A stretch of 64,000 bases of DNA from Lepas anatifera. Taxonomy: Eukaryota > Arthropoda > Thecostraca > Lepadidae. The stretch spans positions 682,001 to 746,000 of the forward strand of contig JAOTON010000950.1 in assembly GCA_034440635.1 (NCBI GenBank). Direction: 5' to 3'. A program made the position numbers and the translations under genes. Below are positions 37,001 through 49,000 of this stretch, piece by piece; positions within the stretch are counted from its first letter, which is position 1, and the number at the start of each line of letters is the position of its first letter. The notes beneath the pieces were generated by a model that worked only from the letters and a program-made list of their open reading frames with translations, made no database searches and was not told the DNA's origin.

Positions 37001-40000
37001 TCGCAGGCTGGGCGTCCAACTTGATCTGAGTGATGGGGTTTGGAATGAAAGGAAAGCATTTCACGCAGCAACACATCCGAAGCTTCTCCCCAGAGATTGT
37101 AACATTTAGAGTAGGCTGAATATCGCTGCCCGGCGCAGTTTGGGAAGCAGTGCAGTTCGTCGAATTTTCGGTAAGTTAGTTTCTCGGGACTGAGTTTGTG
37201 TGGAAACTTGGGGATGATAATTTTCCATATCATCACGGCTTTGGTTTTGCTTTGGTCTTCATGAAAAAAGATGAATACGCCGACATGGTACCGTCTTCAT
37301 ACCCGTCTGTTATTTAAGTCAAAATGCAGTGTTCCAACTTTAAGTGTATTTGTCCGGGAACGTAATGGATTCCGAAGACAGTGGCAGGGCTGACGCACTA
37401 TCGCTCGGCCTGGACATGTCCAGGAACTCGTCTGCCGTCGCCGGAATCAACTGTAGGCGGGCCAACTAGACTATGAATGAGCTGGAGAACCTCAGGCGCT
37501 GCATCACGCAGCGGACTCTTTCTCTCGAATGAAGCCAAAAACGACAACACGGGTCTCAGCTCTGGGACAACCATCACCGTCAGGCCCTCTGATAAAGTCG
37601 GCCTCGGGAATCTGACAATCCGAAAACGCAAGAGGATCACACAGCAATCCAATTGGCTGGGGCCGATGGGATTGCTGCTCCTCGCCATCCTGGGCGTTGG
37701 GCATGGGCTGCTGAAACGGTACCGCAGGGGAGTGGAAGGGCGACGGACGCTCCGGGGAAATTTACAAGGTCGTCAAAATGTTTACAGGATCATACCAGCT
37801 CTGATAACGAACTAAATAGAACGATATGGCCAGAGAAACGAGTGCACTCGCCGCCGATGCTGCCGCTGTATACGCACAGCGGGAATACACCAGTCGGCCG
37901 CGCGGCAGACACGCAAACTCGGCTGCAGAAGCGCGTGGGTCAGACATTGTTAAACATTGAATATTTTTACATGCAGCCTAGCCTGCATAAAATAATGCGA
38001 TTTTAGTCTCAAACCTCAATTTGTAAGGGGTTGGTAGCATTCGGATGGCAAAGCAGGGGGGAGAGGGGGTATCGAAGGTAGGGAGATCGAAGTTACGGCT
38101 GCGCCGCTCTATGCATACGTATTAACTGATTATGTTCCCAACTTTACTGATGACTTCAGGTTCTGGTGATCTATAGCCAGACCAGGTAGGATCAGTTAAG
38201 TGGCATCACCCCAGAAATATGTTACAAGTGGCAGCGGTAAGAGCAGATCTGATAAATGAATTCGAGATCATGCGTAGATTCTACGCTATTGATCTCGAAT
38301 TCATGTTATAAATCAAGGTCTATGCCGTATGACCAAGGTTGACGTTGATCTTACCTTAGGTCAGGTCGATTCTTGGTTTTGACCCCGAAAGGTCATATTG
38401 TACATAATAAAATTCGGCTTGATAAAGATTCAGATCGTGCTCCTAGTTTGCTATAGCTCTACTCAGTCTGATGCTTTGGCTAAAACACATTTACGATTCA
38501 AATTTATTCTAACAACGAACACTCCAGAAAGTTTCACTTCTTCCGTCGATATCATGACAAAATGCAAGATGGGCTAAAATGAAATAAAGCGTAAAAAACT
38601 ATGCGTTTTAACATCAAGCAGCATCGAAACAAATCACATCTGGCCAATAATGCTAAAGATTAAAAAAATCCTAATACTTTCTTAAGATGTGATCCAGCAG
38701 GCTCATCCTAATGGAAACATGCTCTGACCCCTGGTCAATTCAGGGTTAACCTGAAAACGTGTATCACGTTTTCATTAGATATAAAACCACGCTATTCAAA
38801 CGCCAATTCCCGCTTTCCGCTACCTAGCGTAGTTTTCGATATCTTACGGGGGGGCGGCGTCGCCCATTCCTTCAAGGCAAAAACGCCTCAGGCCCTTGTC
38901 AATGCACGCGTTAAATCTAAATCGCTTGAAAACAATGGAATTTTAAGGTCTTAGAATTTTAGTCAGGATCTCATTTTTTCTTCTACAACTCCCAAACGAA
39001 GCGTATACTTGGTTACATTCGCCACGTAACTGGACGAGGGGCGGACCACAGCTTACCTTTCAGCGAGTGCTTGAAGCCGGAGGAAGCATGCACCAGCAGG
39101 AATTTCGACTTGCTGTCCAGCAGAGTCTTGTTGTCGGTCTTGAATGCCTCCTGCCACATGTACTCGCAGAACTGGTCCCTTACGAAGCCGGGGCTGGCCA
39201 CCAGCACGCACTTCACCACATCCAGTCGCACGTGTCGCAGGATCGCCTGCATCACCGTCTCGAAGAAACGCTGCAGGCCCTGCAGAGCCAACACATCGGT
39301 TAGCAGACAGCGGGACGATCCCACCCGGGCCGAGGCATAACTACCTTAAATACATCTATACATCAGGTTGAATGATGTGGTTGACTCGAATGACAAGCTC
39401 CGGTTCGAGAAAAAATAAAACCTCGAACCGCGGGCAATACGTCAACACTGCAAATCAGCAAACACCAAATGTAACCCAACACAAGAGTTTAAACGATTGA
39501 TTACATACTCAGCGCAACATCCGGTATATACATGTAAAAACAATGAAAAGTGAAAACTGATGCATTGCTCGTGGGAGTGATGAATGAAATATCGGATGGT
39601 CATTCAGAACTTGAATTCAGAAGCAAATAAAGGGAAGGAAAAGGTTCGCAAATAAGTGGAGCTGCAGGCATTTGGAGTTCACAAAGAGTATATAAAAATA
39701 AATAAGCAAATTGCACCCAATGATGACACACCGGGACAATCACTCAGAAACAAAGCCGCACACACATCGCCAAGGGTATTCAGAGCATTGCTGAACCTGC
39801 TCCAGTGTTTACTACGTCGTAGTTTGGTGACACACATCAGATCTACCTTCTCGTAAGGGCGGGAAATATCGCCTACAGCCGCTGTCCTCTCGGTTTTACG
39901 CCACCCAGTTACCCTCTCATAATATCCGATGCAGTTCAGCAATGCTGCACAGAGGTTTAGCGTTCTGCACAGAGGCCGGGTTCGCTGCAGTAGGCAGCAC

Positions 40001-43000
40001 GAGTCCTTACCGCGCAAAAAAACCGTTTTATCGGAGCGTTTCGTCCAGCTTCATTAGTCATTCCTTCAGAGTCTGATAGCGACGCCACGGCATACAGACA
40101 TACCATACACCCACATCGCAGTGAAATGGGCAGAGACTGAGCGGAGATGGGTGTTCATAACAGCGTCGGGATGATGGCGAGGCCCTGTTCGCTAACGATG
40201 ACAATATCAATTTCACAGAAAATATGCCAGGAGACCCAACGTGCAGCACAGCGCAGAATAAATGATGTCTAAACGTAGCGTTAAGCAGAGGTCGAAAAAA
40301 GCGCGAAGCGTCACCTACGAAAAGTCAAACTAGGTATTGTGTGACCATAAATGATAAGGTTTGGTAGCAAACGGAAATTGTTTGTCAAGCTCTCTGGGTA
40401 TTAAAGAACGCATCGACAGACTGGCGAGTTGGCAGATTTTTCTACCTCTGGCATTAAGCTACAACTCATTTGCGTGTTTAGTAGTGGTCGTAAAAGTTGT
40501 AGCAGTAAGCGACAAAGAGCGATGCTATCGTGAGTTTATCACTTCTGATCTAGTAAAACGAAGACACGCAACGCTTACGAATGGTACTTACAACCTACAA
40601 AACACAAAGAGAACGGTCTCATTGGGGGCGTTTTTGATGTTGACCCGCAGTAGAGCCACACCATGCTGTCAGCCTCCGATACGCAGCGCTAGATAACTCA
40701 CAAACAAGACACTTGCAGAGCGTTTAGACGTCTACGTGACCTTTAAAACGGTTTTATTTCGGGATGTTGCAAAACAGGGTGCCAAGGCATACCAAATCGA
40801 ATGGAACGAGGGTCGGTGCCAGGTGCAAGACCTTAAAGGTGAGAGACCACTGTCCAAAAAGCCCAACATCATCTTTCCAACTCTACTGAACGGTTGTTAA
40901 TTTCCCTTGTTACACAATTGATCAAAAGGACACGATTCATTAAACAGTTTTAAAACATCAGAACACGCTGAGGATGGAGGGCAAAGGAGAATCTAAAAGG
41001 ACAAAGACAGGCGGGCCGCCGACGCTGAGAGCGCTTCGGTACAGGGTGAAGGAGATGCATTCTAAAGCCTTCGGAGGGAGGGCTGGCAACATTTTAGAGG
41101 AGCGCCGTTCGTGTAACATGGGTACGCAGGACGCTCAATGGAGAGAACGTGCCCCTTTCCCAACCGTAGTCCGTTGTGATAAGCCAATAAATCCAGAGCA
41201 ATACCACATTGACAGAAAAGTCTAGGAGACACTAACACAGACAGCCCCGTGAAAATTAGACGTGACCTGAGCTAATGAGAAAATGCCGGATCATTTGGCT
41301 GGGCAGCCCTCCGACACAGCGTCAGCCGCCTCCCCAGGGCACTTTGCTGGCCGGTGTCCCCAGAGAGCGAAGGCTGCCTGCTTCAGCGCCTAAAACACGC
41401 CCGACCGGTGGCGCCACCTTCCCACTGCGCTAGATGGCACTTACGGCAGCCACACACCACAGCAGGGGAAACAGATCCTGCTGGGACTTCTGCACATCTA
41501 CCTCCGCGCTTACCAGTCCAGCGTGTACCAGGAAAATATACTTATGCGAAAGCAAAACACTTTGGTGTGCACGTTAAAACAGGGCCTCTCGCATTATTAC
41601 CCACAGCTGTGACTTTCTAGAACGTGCCGGAGGAACCATCAAGGAGGATGTGGCACCTCCATAATGGTTCTTCAGTTGATATAACAATTCTTAAGAGCAT
41701 ACCGAAAGACCCTTGATTTCATAATCTGTTAAGAAAAAAATAGAATGTGGAGCACTAACGGTGAGTTCAGAGCAGCCCCGCCAGCCTCTGGCAGTGATCT
41801 GTCGCGGAGCTGGGCCATAAAGCTGGTTAAGAATGGAGAGGGGCGGCGTGGGAAGCAGCGCGACAAGGAAACGCTTATCTACCTGCAAACGGTGAGTTTT
41901 GGGACAAGAGAAACGTCAAAACAAGGGTTTTTCGGTATGCTCTACCGACTACGCTGATACCTCGGCCCAAGTCATTTCACGTTTGAAAGTGTCATTGAAA
42001 CAAGCTATACGTACTAATTGAAGCATACGTACTAATTGAAGCAAGGTATACGCATTTATAATCACAAGTAACAAAGCCACGCTTAGAAAGTAGGTTTTAA
42101 GGAGGTCCAAGCTAGAAAAATTTGTCCGCACGGCGGGGCTTAAGCACGACGTCAGTTTCTAACGTCCAACTCATACCAAGCGATCACCGGGGGAAGAACG
42201 GGAGTCGATAGGCAGACAATTTTCGCCTTTCTTTCGCCACGAACGGTTCTTTCTGGGACAAGCGAAATTTCGATTTAATGCTTTCTCGGCATGCTCTATC
42301 GGCATGCAGAAGTCCTCTTGATCGATATTTCATTTGTCCCAGAACTTGCCTTTCGCGAAGAAAAGAAAGTAAAAACGCACCCCTACCGACCTCGTCCTTC
42401 ACGGTTGTTTATGTGCTTTGAGACGATCTTAGCAAAGTGACGTCATGCCCAAGCCCCGCTGTGCGTGTTGTGCGGACACATTTTTCTTGATTGGACATCC
42501 GTAAAACCCACTTGCTAAACATGACTTTGGTACTATCGATTATAGGCGCGTATAACTTGCTTTATTGACTGGTTTGAAACGTGAAATATGCGCTAAGGTA
42601 TCAAGAAAAATAGTAAAAATTAATAAATGCCACCTGGGTCGCTAATGGTAGCCTCTTTTAACCAAAACAACTTCATTTGTATCGGTATTCATTTTTGGCC
42701 TAAATAAAACAGGTTCAATCTCGCACTAAATATTAAGAGCTCATACACCGAATTGACTTAAAGTTAATTTGGAGTTTTTATTGCTAGCAGAGAAATATAA
42801 AATCAAACGAAATAGGCTTATTGATAAGTTTTGAAGTGCTGTGGCGAGGAGCATGATGATGAGTTGCTCAGATGTTCCCTGGCCTCTCCCCTCGAATCCG
42901 GAAATGTAAAAAACACTGAAGATTATATATTCGGGCACAGCCCTTCATCAGAATCATGGAGTAAATATCAATAATTCTCAGTCCTAGTATAGCCAGACTT

Positions 43001-46000
43001 TGAATTGAGCTTCACACAAATGCCTTTGAGAATGGATGGTTAAAAATAAGATTGGATGTCGTGACAACAACCATATTGGTACCTCTTACCTAAAAGCAAT
43101 GCCGAAAATACAACAAACTTGACCAGTATTTGTGTGACAGACTTATCTATTATTTTAGCAAACACTAGCTTTTGATTAACAATTAAAAACTCGTTGAAGT
43201 ATCTTAATCGGTTATCTGAATATTTCTGTTCTTATTATTTACTTTTTCCGTTGATCTCAGGTTAAATGCTAACAAAAACTACCTATTTAGCACTAGTAGA
43301 CGTGATACTAGATCGGTGTAAAGACTGCAAGCTTTCCCCCTTTTTTTGAAATGTTTGTCTCTTGTGGAAACACCCAGTGCGCAGCTTGACACTGGGTGCT
43401 GAGCCTGAGACATATTTACTGCCCGTACTAGAACGACGTGTTTTGTATATTTGGGGTGATGATGAGGTGAGAGCGACTGAAGATGAGAGCATGAGTGAAT
43501 ATAACTCCCTCCGTTGCCCCCGGGCCAGCAAGCGAGGTGAAAACCTGTTGTTCACCAGCCCCCGGGAGCAACGAAGGGAACGGGGATTTTCTCGTCTGGT
43601 TGTCGATCCAAATGATGTCGATGTCAGAAAAAAAGATAAAGTCAAGTCTATACTCACCCTTTTAGACTCTCCCGGTTTCTATTCTGAAAAGAAGATGATG
43701 AGGTGCGAGTGACTGAAGATGAGAGCATGAAGTGAGGCATGAATTGATATGTGTGTCAGGTGTGGGAGCACCACAAAGTGACTCGACATTGGGTGCTGAA
43801 CCACAGACATGTTTAATATACGTTGGTTATAACGCGTTACGATTCCAGAGAGATGCAAAGGCGCCAGGACCTCCCCGGCGCAACCCGCCCGACCGAAACC
43901 TGACAGACCCAAAGGGAGTCAAAATCTGTAGGTGTTGGAACATCTGCTGTCTCTAATGGATATCGGTATAGCACAGGTAATTCAAAGCTCCCCCCATCCC
44001 CCAGGCCGCCGCCAAACAGATCACAGCCAAGGAGGCCCCGGCACCTCCGCGAGAACATAAATGATACCTGCAAGATTAAGTGGGAACATTGACTAAATTT
44101 AAGCATACGCTGACTAAATACGTGGTTGATATTTCTAAACATGTTCTAGTCGTTCAAGAACAGTATATATTTTGGAGAGCACGGAAGCCATACAATTTAT
44201 TTTTGCACTCGTTGTGTATTTAGTATTGTTCTACTCATTCAAATGAACTATAAGCTTACTAAATTTAATATTCTACTGACTTTGACCGATGAAATGTTGT
44301 TTCAACATTTTCTTGATAATTAGTTTACTTCTTGGGATTTCCTCAACAGATTGAAATTTATCGGAAAATATACTATTCCACAATTTCGGGGCCAAGCAAG
44401 GGGTCGTGAAAAGGCGGTAATTCCTATTTGAGAATGGTTGATCCAGTAGGGGGTTCTTCTAACCTCACGATATCCCGGTTCCCTGAGCGAAAACAATTTT
44501 TTATGGCTTCAGGAAGCTGACCAATAAGGAATTTATGAACTATAATTAACATTTGTGTTTTCGCGAGTTCAGACACTTTGTGGATCGAGTACTTTTTGAA
44601 AACTGGTTCTGAGCTTCCAGGGAGGTATATTCTTTCAATGAGTCGAACGGCTTTTTTTTGGAGGATGTTAATTTTGTAAAGTTGAGATGAGTAATTCACA
44701 CCCCAGATGAGACAGCAATAGTTAAGGTAAGGTTGGATTAATGCATGGTAAAGGAGAAGTGCTATACGATCTGAAATAAAGTATCGAATCCTACAAATAA
44801 TGCCAATGTTTCGACTTATTATTTTAGAAATATGATTTATATGCCCAGAAAACTTTAGTTGCTTATCGAAAATCATCCCGAGATACTTAATCTCCTCTTT
44901 TTCTTCAATTGCATTCTGGCCTATTTTTATGTTTAAGTGAAATTTTTTTGGATAAGGAGAGTAATGCTGCGTGAAGGTTTTTTCAAGGTTGAGAGACAAA
45001 TAGTTTGCACAGAACCAGTCTGAAAGCCGCAAGAGAGTTTCATTGACGTTCGATTTAAGTATTTCTGGATCTTTGTGTTTGAAGAGCAGGGCCGTATCAT
45101 CAGCATAGGAGAGATATAGTGCATTTTCACCGATAAGCGGAAGATCATTAACATATAAAATGAACAGCAGGGGCCCAAGTATAGACCCTGCGGGACTCCC
45201 ATATTAACTTTTCTATATTCTGACGTTTTGTTTTCTACTTGAACACATTGTTTCCTATTGGATAGATATGAAGAGAGAATTTCTAAATATTTACCTTTTA
45301 TTCCATATTTTTTTGCTTTTCCCAGAAGAATGTTATAATCCACGGTGTCAAATGCTTTTCTTAAATCCAAAAATACCCCCAGTACAAGTTCCCCTTCCTC
45401 GAAGGCCTTAGTAACAAAGTCTTGGAGCAGAAGTATAGGCATAAATGTTGAACGATTTTTTTGGAATCCGAATTGGTTATTGTGTATGAGTTGATTTATT
45501 TCAAGATGTTCCATAATTCGGCAGTGAAGAAGTTTTTCAAGAATTTTTGATATTGCGGGAAGAATACTAATGGGTCTATAGTTGGTAACAACATGCCGAT
45601 CGCCAGTCTTAAAGATAGGCTTGATAACTGCTATTTTTAAGGCATCGGGAAATATTCCTGTGGTAAGACATGCATTAAATAGTTTCACTAGATGCTGTAC
45701 TATGCTTCTATATGTATTCTTTAGAATTTTGCTATTAATGCCATCACAACCAGCTCCCACATTTTTCATATTTTCAATTAATCTACTTACTTCTTCTTCA
45801 TCTGTAAGCCTAAGTTCCATTTCATTTTCACAATCATTTACTAGATCTAGGGGATTGGTGGGGGAAGGTGTGATTTTTTCTTGGAGTTTTGTTCCAATAG
45901 TACTGAAAAAATTATTAAAGGCGTCTGCTTTACCTTCACTATCCTGTATGTTCACTCCGTTTGTGGTATGAATTGTTTCCGGGATATCATTACCATTACT

Positions 46001-49000
46001 TCGGCTATTTCTTAACTCATTTATGATTTTCCAAGTTTGTTTCGAGTCAGTCTTACATTTCTCAAATTCTGTCTCATAGTAGTGTTTCTTAGCTTTACGG
46101 ATAATTCCAATCAGAACATTTTTGTATTTATTGTATTGTTGCTTATCTGCCTCACATTTTGATTTTAAAGATTTAATGTAGAGTTGGTTTTTAACATTTA
46201 TTGAGGATAAAATCCCAGGTGAAATCCACGGTTTTCTTGGTTCCGTTTTCCTGTTACGGCAAGTTTGACGTGAGAGCTTTTCAATACCTTTATTGTAGCT
46301 ATTTATGATGGTTGTGGCGAGAAAGTTTGGGTCAGTTTCATTTTCAATACAAACCAGTTCAGCGCTTAAGAAAGAATTAAGTTCATTTATTCTACGGTAA
46401 TCAAAGCAAGTTAATTTTGGAATTGATTTCTTTACTTTAACTTCATTGTTGGTGTTCAGCATTACAGGGAAATGATCTGCAATGTCAGATAATAGAACAC
46501 CAGACTTTTCCACGATTTCTAGGCTATTTGAAAATATATTGTCGAGTAGACTGTCCGAGTTCGCCTGGTGTCGCGTTGTTTTAGAAATCGTTGGGAGAAA
46601 TCCAAAGGAACACATGGATAAAAAGAAACTGCGAGCCCAAGAGTCAGTTTCGATGGAAAGTAGATCGAAGTTAAAGTCACCAGTTATATATATAGTCTTA
46701 TTAAGTTGTTGTAGCCATTCGAGACAAATATTCAACTCTTCCATAAATTTTGATTTATCTGTGCTTGGTGCTTTGTACATTTGGCAGACGACGAACGACT
46801 TGTCTTGAGTTTTCGCACTGACACATACTACTTCAGCAGTTGAGAATGACGGGCAATGTAACTGGGTAGGCAATAAATCCTCTTTTACGTAAATGCCCGC
46901 ACCCCCTCCCCTTTTGCCGACACGATGAGAAAAATAAGCTTTATATGAGGGAATTATAAATAAATTTTCAAGCTCTTTGTTAATCCAAGTTTCAGAAATT
47001 GCTATCACATGAAAGGGAATACCTATCTCTTTAAGTAAATCACAAAGCTCATTATGCTTGTTCAAAAGCGATCTGATATTTAGATGAAAAATACACAAAT
47101 TGAGCTGGTTTGATGCAAACTGACCGCTCAATCTCGAGGGTGAGTAATAAGAACAAGTGGTTCTTATTCTATCAAAATCATAGTGAGCTCCTAAATTGTC
47201 GTCCACTGTCAGGGAAGCAAAGGGATCAATCGTCCTATCTTGGAATGCCAGCCCATAATTATTCATTCAATTAACCAGGATCTAATAAACAGTGCCTAAA
47301 AGACCTAAAGCGAATCAGATACGCCACCTAGGAATAAGAAAATCACTTATTCGAAGACGATTTCGTTTCAAAACCAGAGTCCAGAGAACGGTACGGACCA
47401 GAAGATCCAGAATCTAAATCTCAGTACATGTCTAATTACTGGAAAGTTCTGTTATTATTTTAGTTTTTAATTAATGCATGCAAATTAATAATAAAGACCT
47501 GCTATACATTTCATACTTGTTTTAATATGATAAACAAATGATGAGAAGAGATAATTCGCAAGGCTGAGGGTTGCATAATTTCATAATTAGCTAAATTAAT
47601 TTTTAATGCTAATAATGACAGGCAGGAACCGTGCCGCGGTGTGCCGCGGAAATCAGCAGCTCCCGCCAGTCAAGGGTCAGTCAATGGATCAGTCAAGCAG
47701 GGTAGTCAGTCAAGGACTGTTAGTGGGTGGAAATGTATTATTCTAGGGTAATGATGGCAATGCTACATTCAAAAAAGGTGCTTACAATGACAGGCAGGAA
47801 CAGTGCCGCGGAATGCCGCGGAAATCAGCAGCTCCCGCCAGTCAAGGACCAGCTAGTCAAGGACGTTAGTGGGTGGAAAGGTATTATTGTATAGTAATTA
47901 TTGCAATGCTACATTGAAAAAAAGGTGCTTAACAATGACAGGCAGGAACAGTGCCGCAGAGTGCCGCGGAAATCAGCAGCTCCCGCCAGTCAAGGACTGT
48001 CAGTGGGTGGAAAGGTACTATGGTAATTATGGCAATGCTACATGCCAGAAGGTGAATGATGAAGATCCATGGGTGTTAAGAGGAAAAAGGTGTAAGTTCC
48101 CCAGAGAAGAGAGAAGGCTGCCAAGATCAGTGGTCTTGTAACTGGTGAGTATAACAACAGGTATCAATATGTAACCTGTTAAGCAAATAAGTACCGAAAA
48201 TCAACATTAACGTACAATAACTACCTACATTTTCCAATCATCATTAATTTGAACAGTAGGTCATTGCAGCAGACAGTGGCAGCCCAAGATCTGACATCAG
48301 AAAATAGCAGTGATACAGTCTCATTAAAGTTATTTCAGGCTATTGAAGGCATCAAATAAACAGTCAAGCCAGGGCAGGTAGGTAGCAGACAGGTCTCAGG
48401 GCAGCAGACAGATGTCACAATACAACACAGATCTGCACAAGTCAAGGCTGACACATCAGTGACAGGCAGCACAAGATAACTGGGATGGTCTATTAGGACC
48501 ATAACAATCCAGCCATCCTCCCCAGAGCAAGTGCATACCTGCAAACAACTTGTGGGCAACTGACAGCATACCTGAGTAACAAGTTGACAGCACACATGTT
48601 CATTTTTTTTAAACTCCTCTGGTGTCTCAGGGTTAAAACGAATGTTTCTGCCACATTCAACACACATAACATCCTTCACCAGTCACTCGACAGTGATGCA
48701 TGCCAGTCCAATAGCATATAGCAGACTGGACACATCACTGCCCAGAGGAGTTTTTTTCATGTCACCAGAGATGTGCAACTTGTTTCACTGATAAGTGACT
48801 ATTTGTTTCACCCCCTGGTGTCACAGGTTTAAAGCGAATGTTTTTGCCACATTCAACACTCATACCATCCTTCACCATTCACTCGACAGTGATGCATGTC
48901 AGTCCAATAGCATTTAGCAGACTGAACACATCACTGCCCAGGGGAGTTTTTCACAAATGTCATTATATTCACAGGACATTGATGCAGCAATAGATATATC

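Noticed and set aside
37398..37815. Overlapping ~100-codon frames on both strands
   Set aside because: No domain, no splice-site context and no repeat relation; not enough support for a gene.
39067..39371. Overlapping plus frames over 39.1-39.4 kb
   Set aside because: Antisense shadows of pelota exon 6.
45582..45971. 129-codon plus frame
   Set aside because: Antisense shadow of LINE ORF2.
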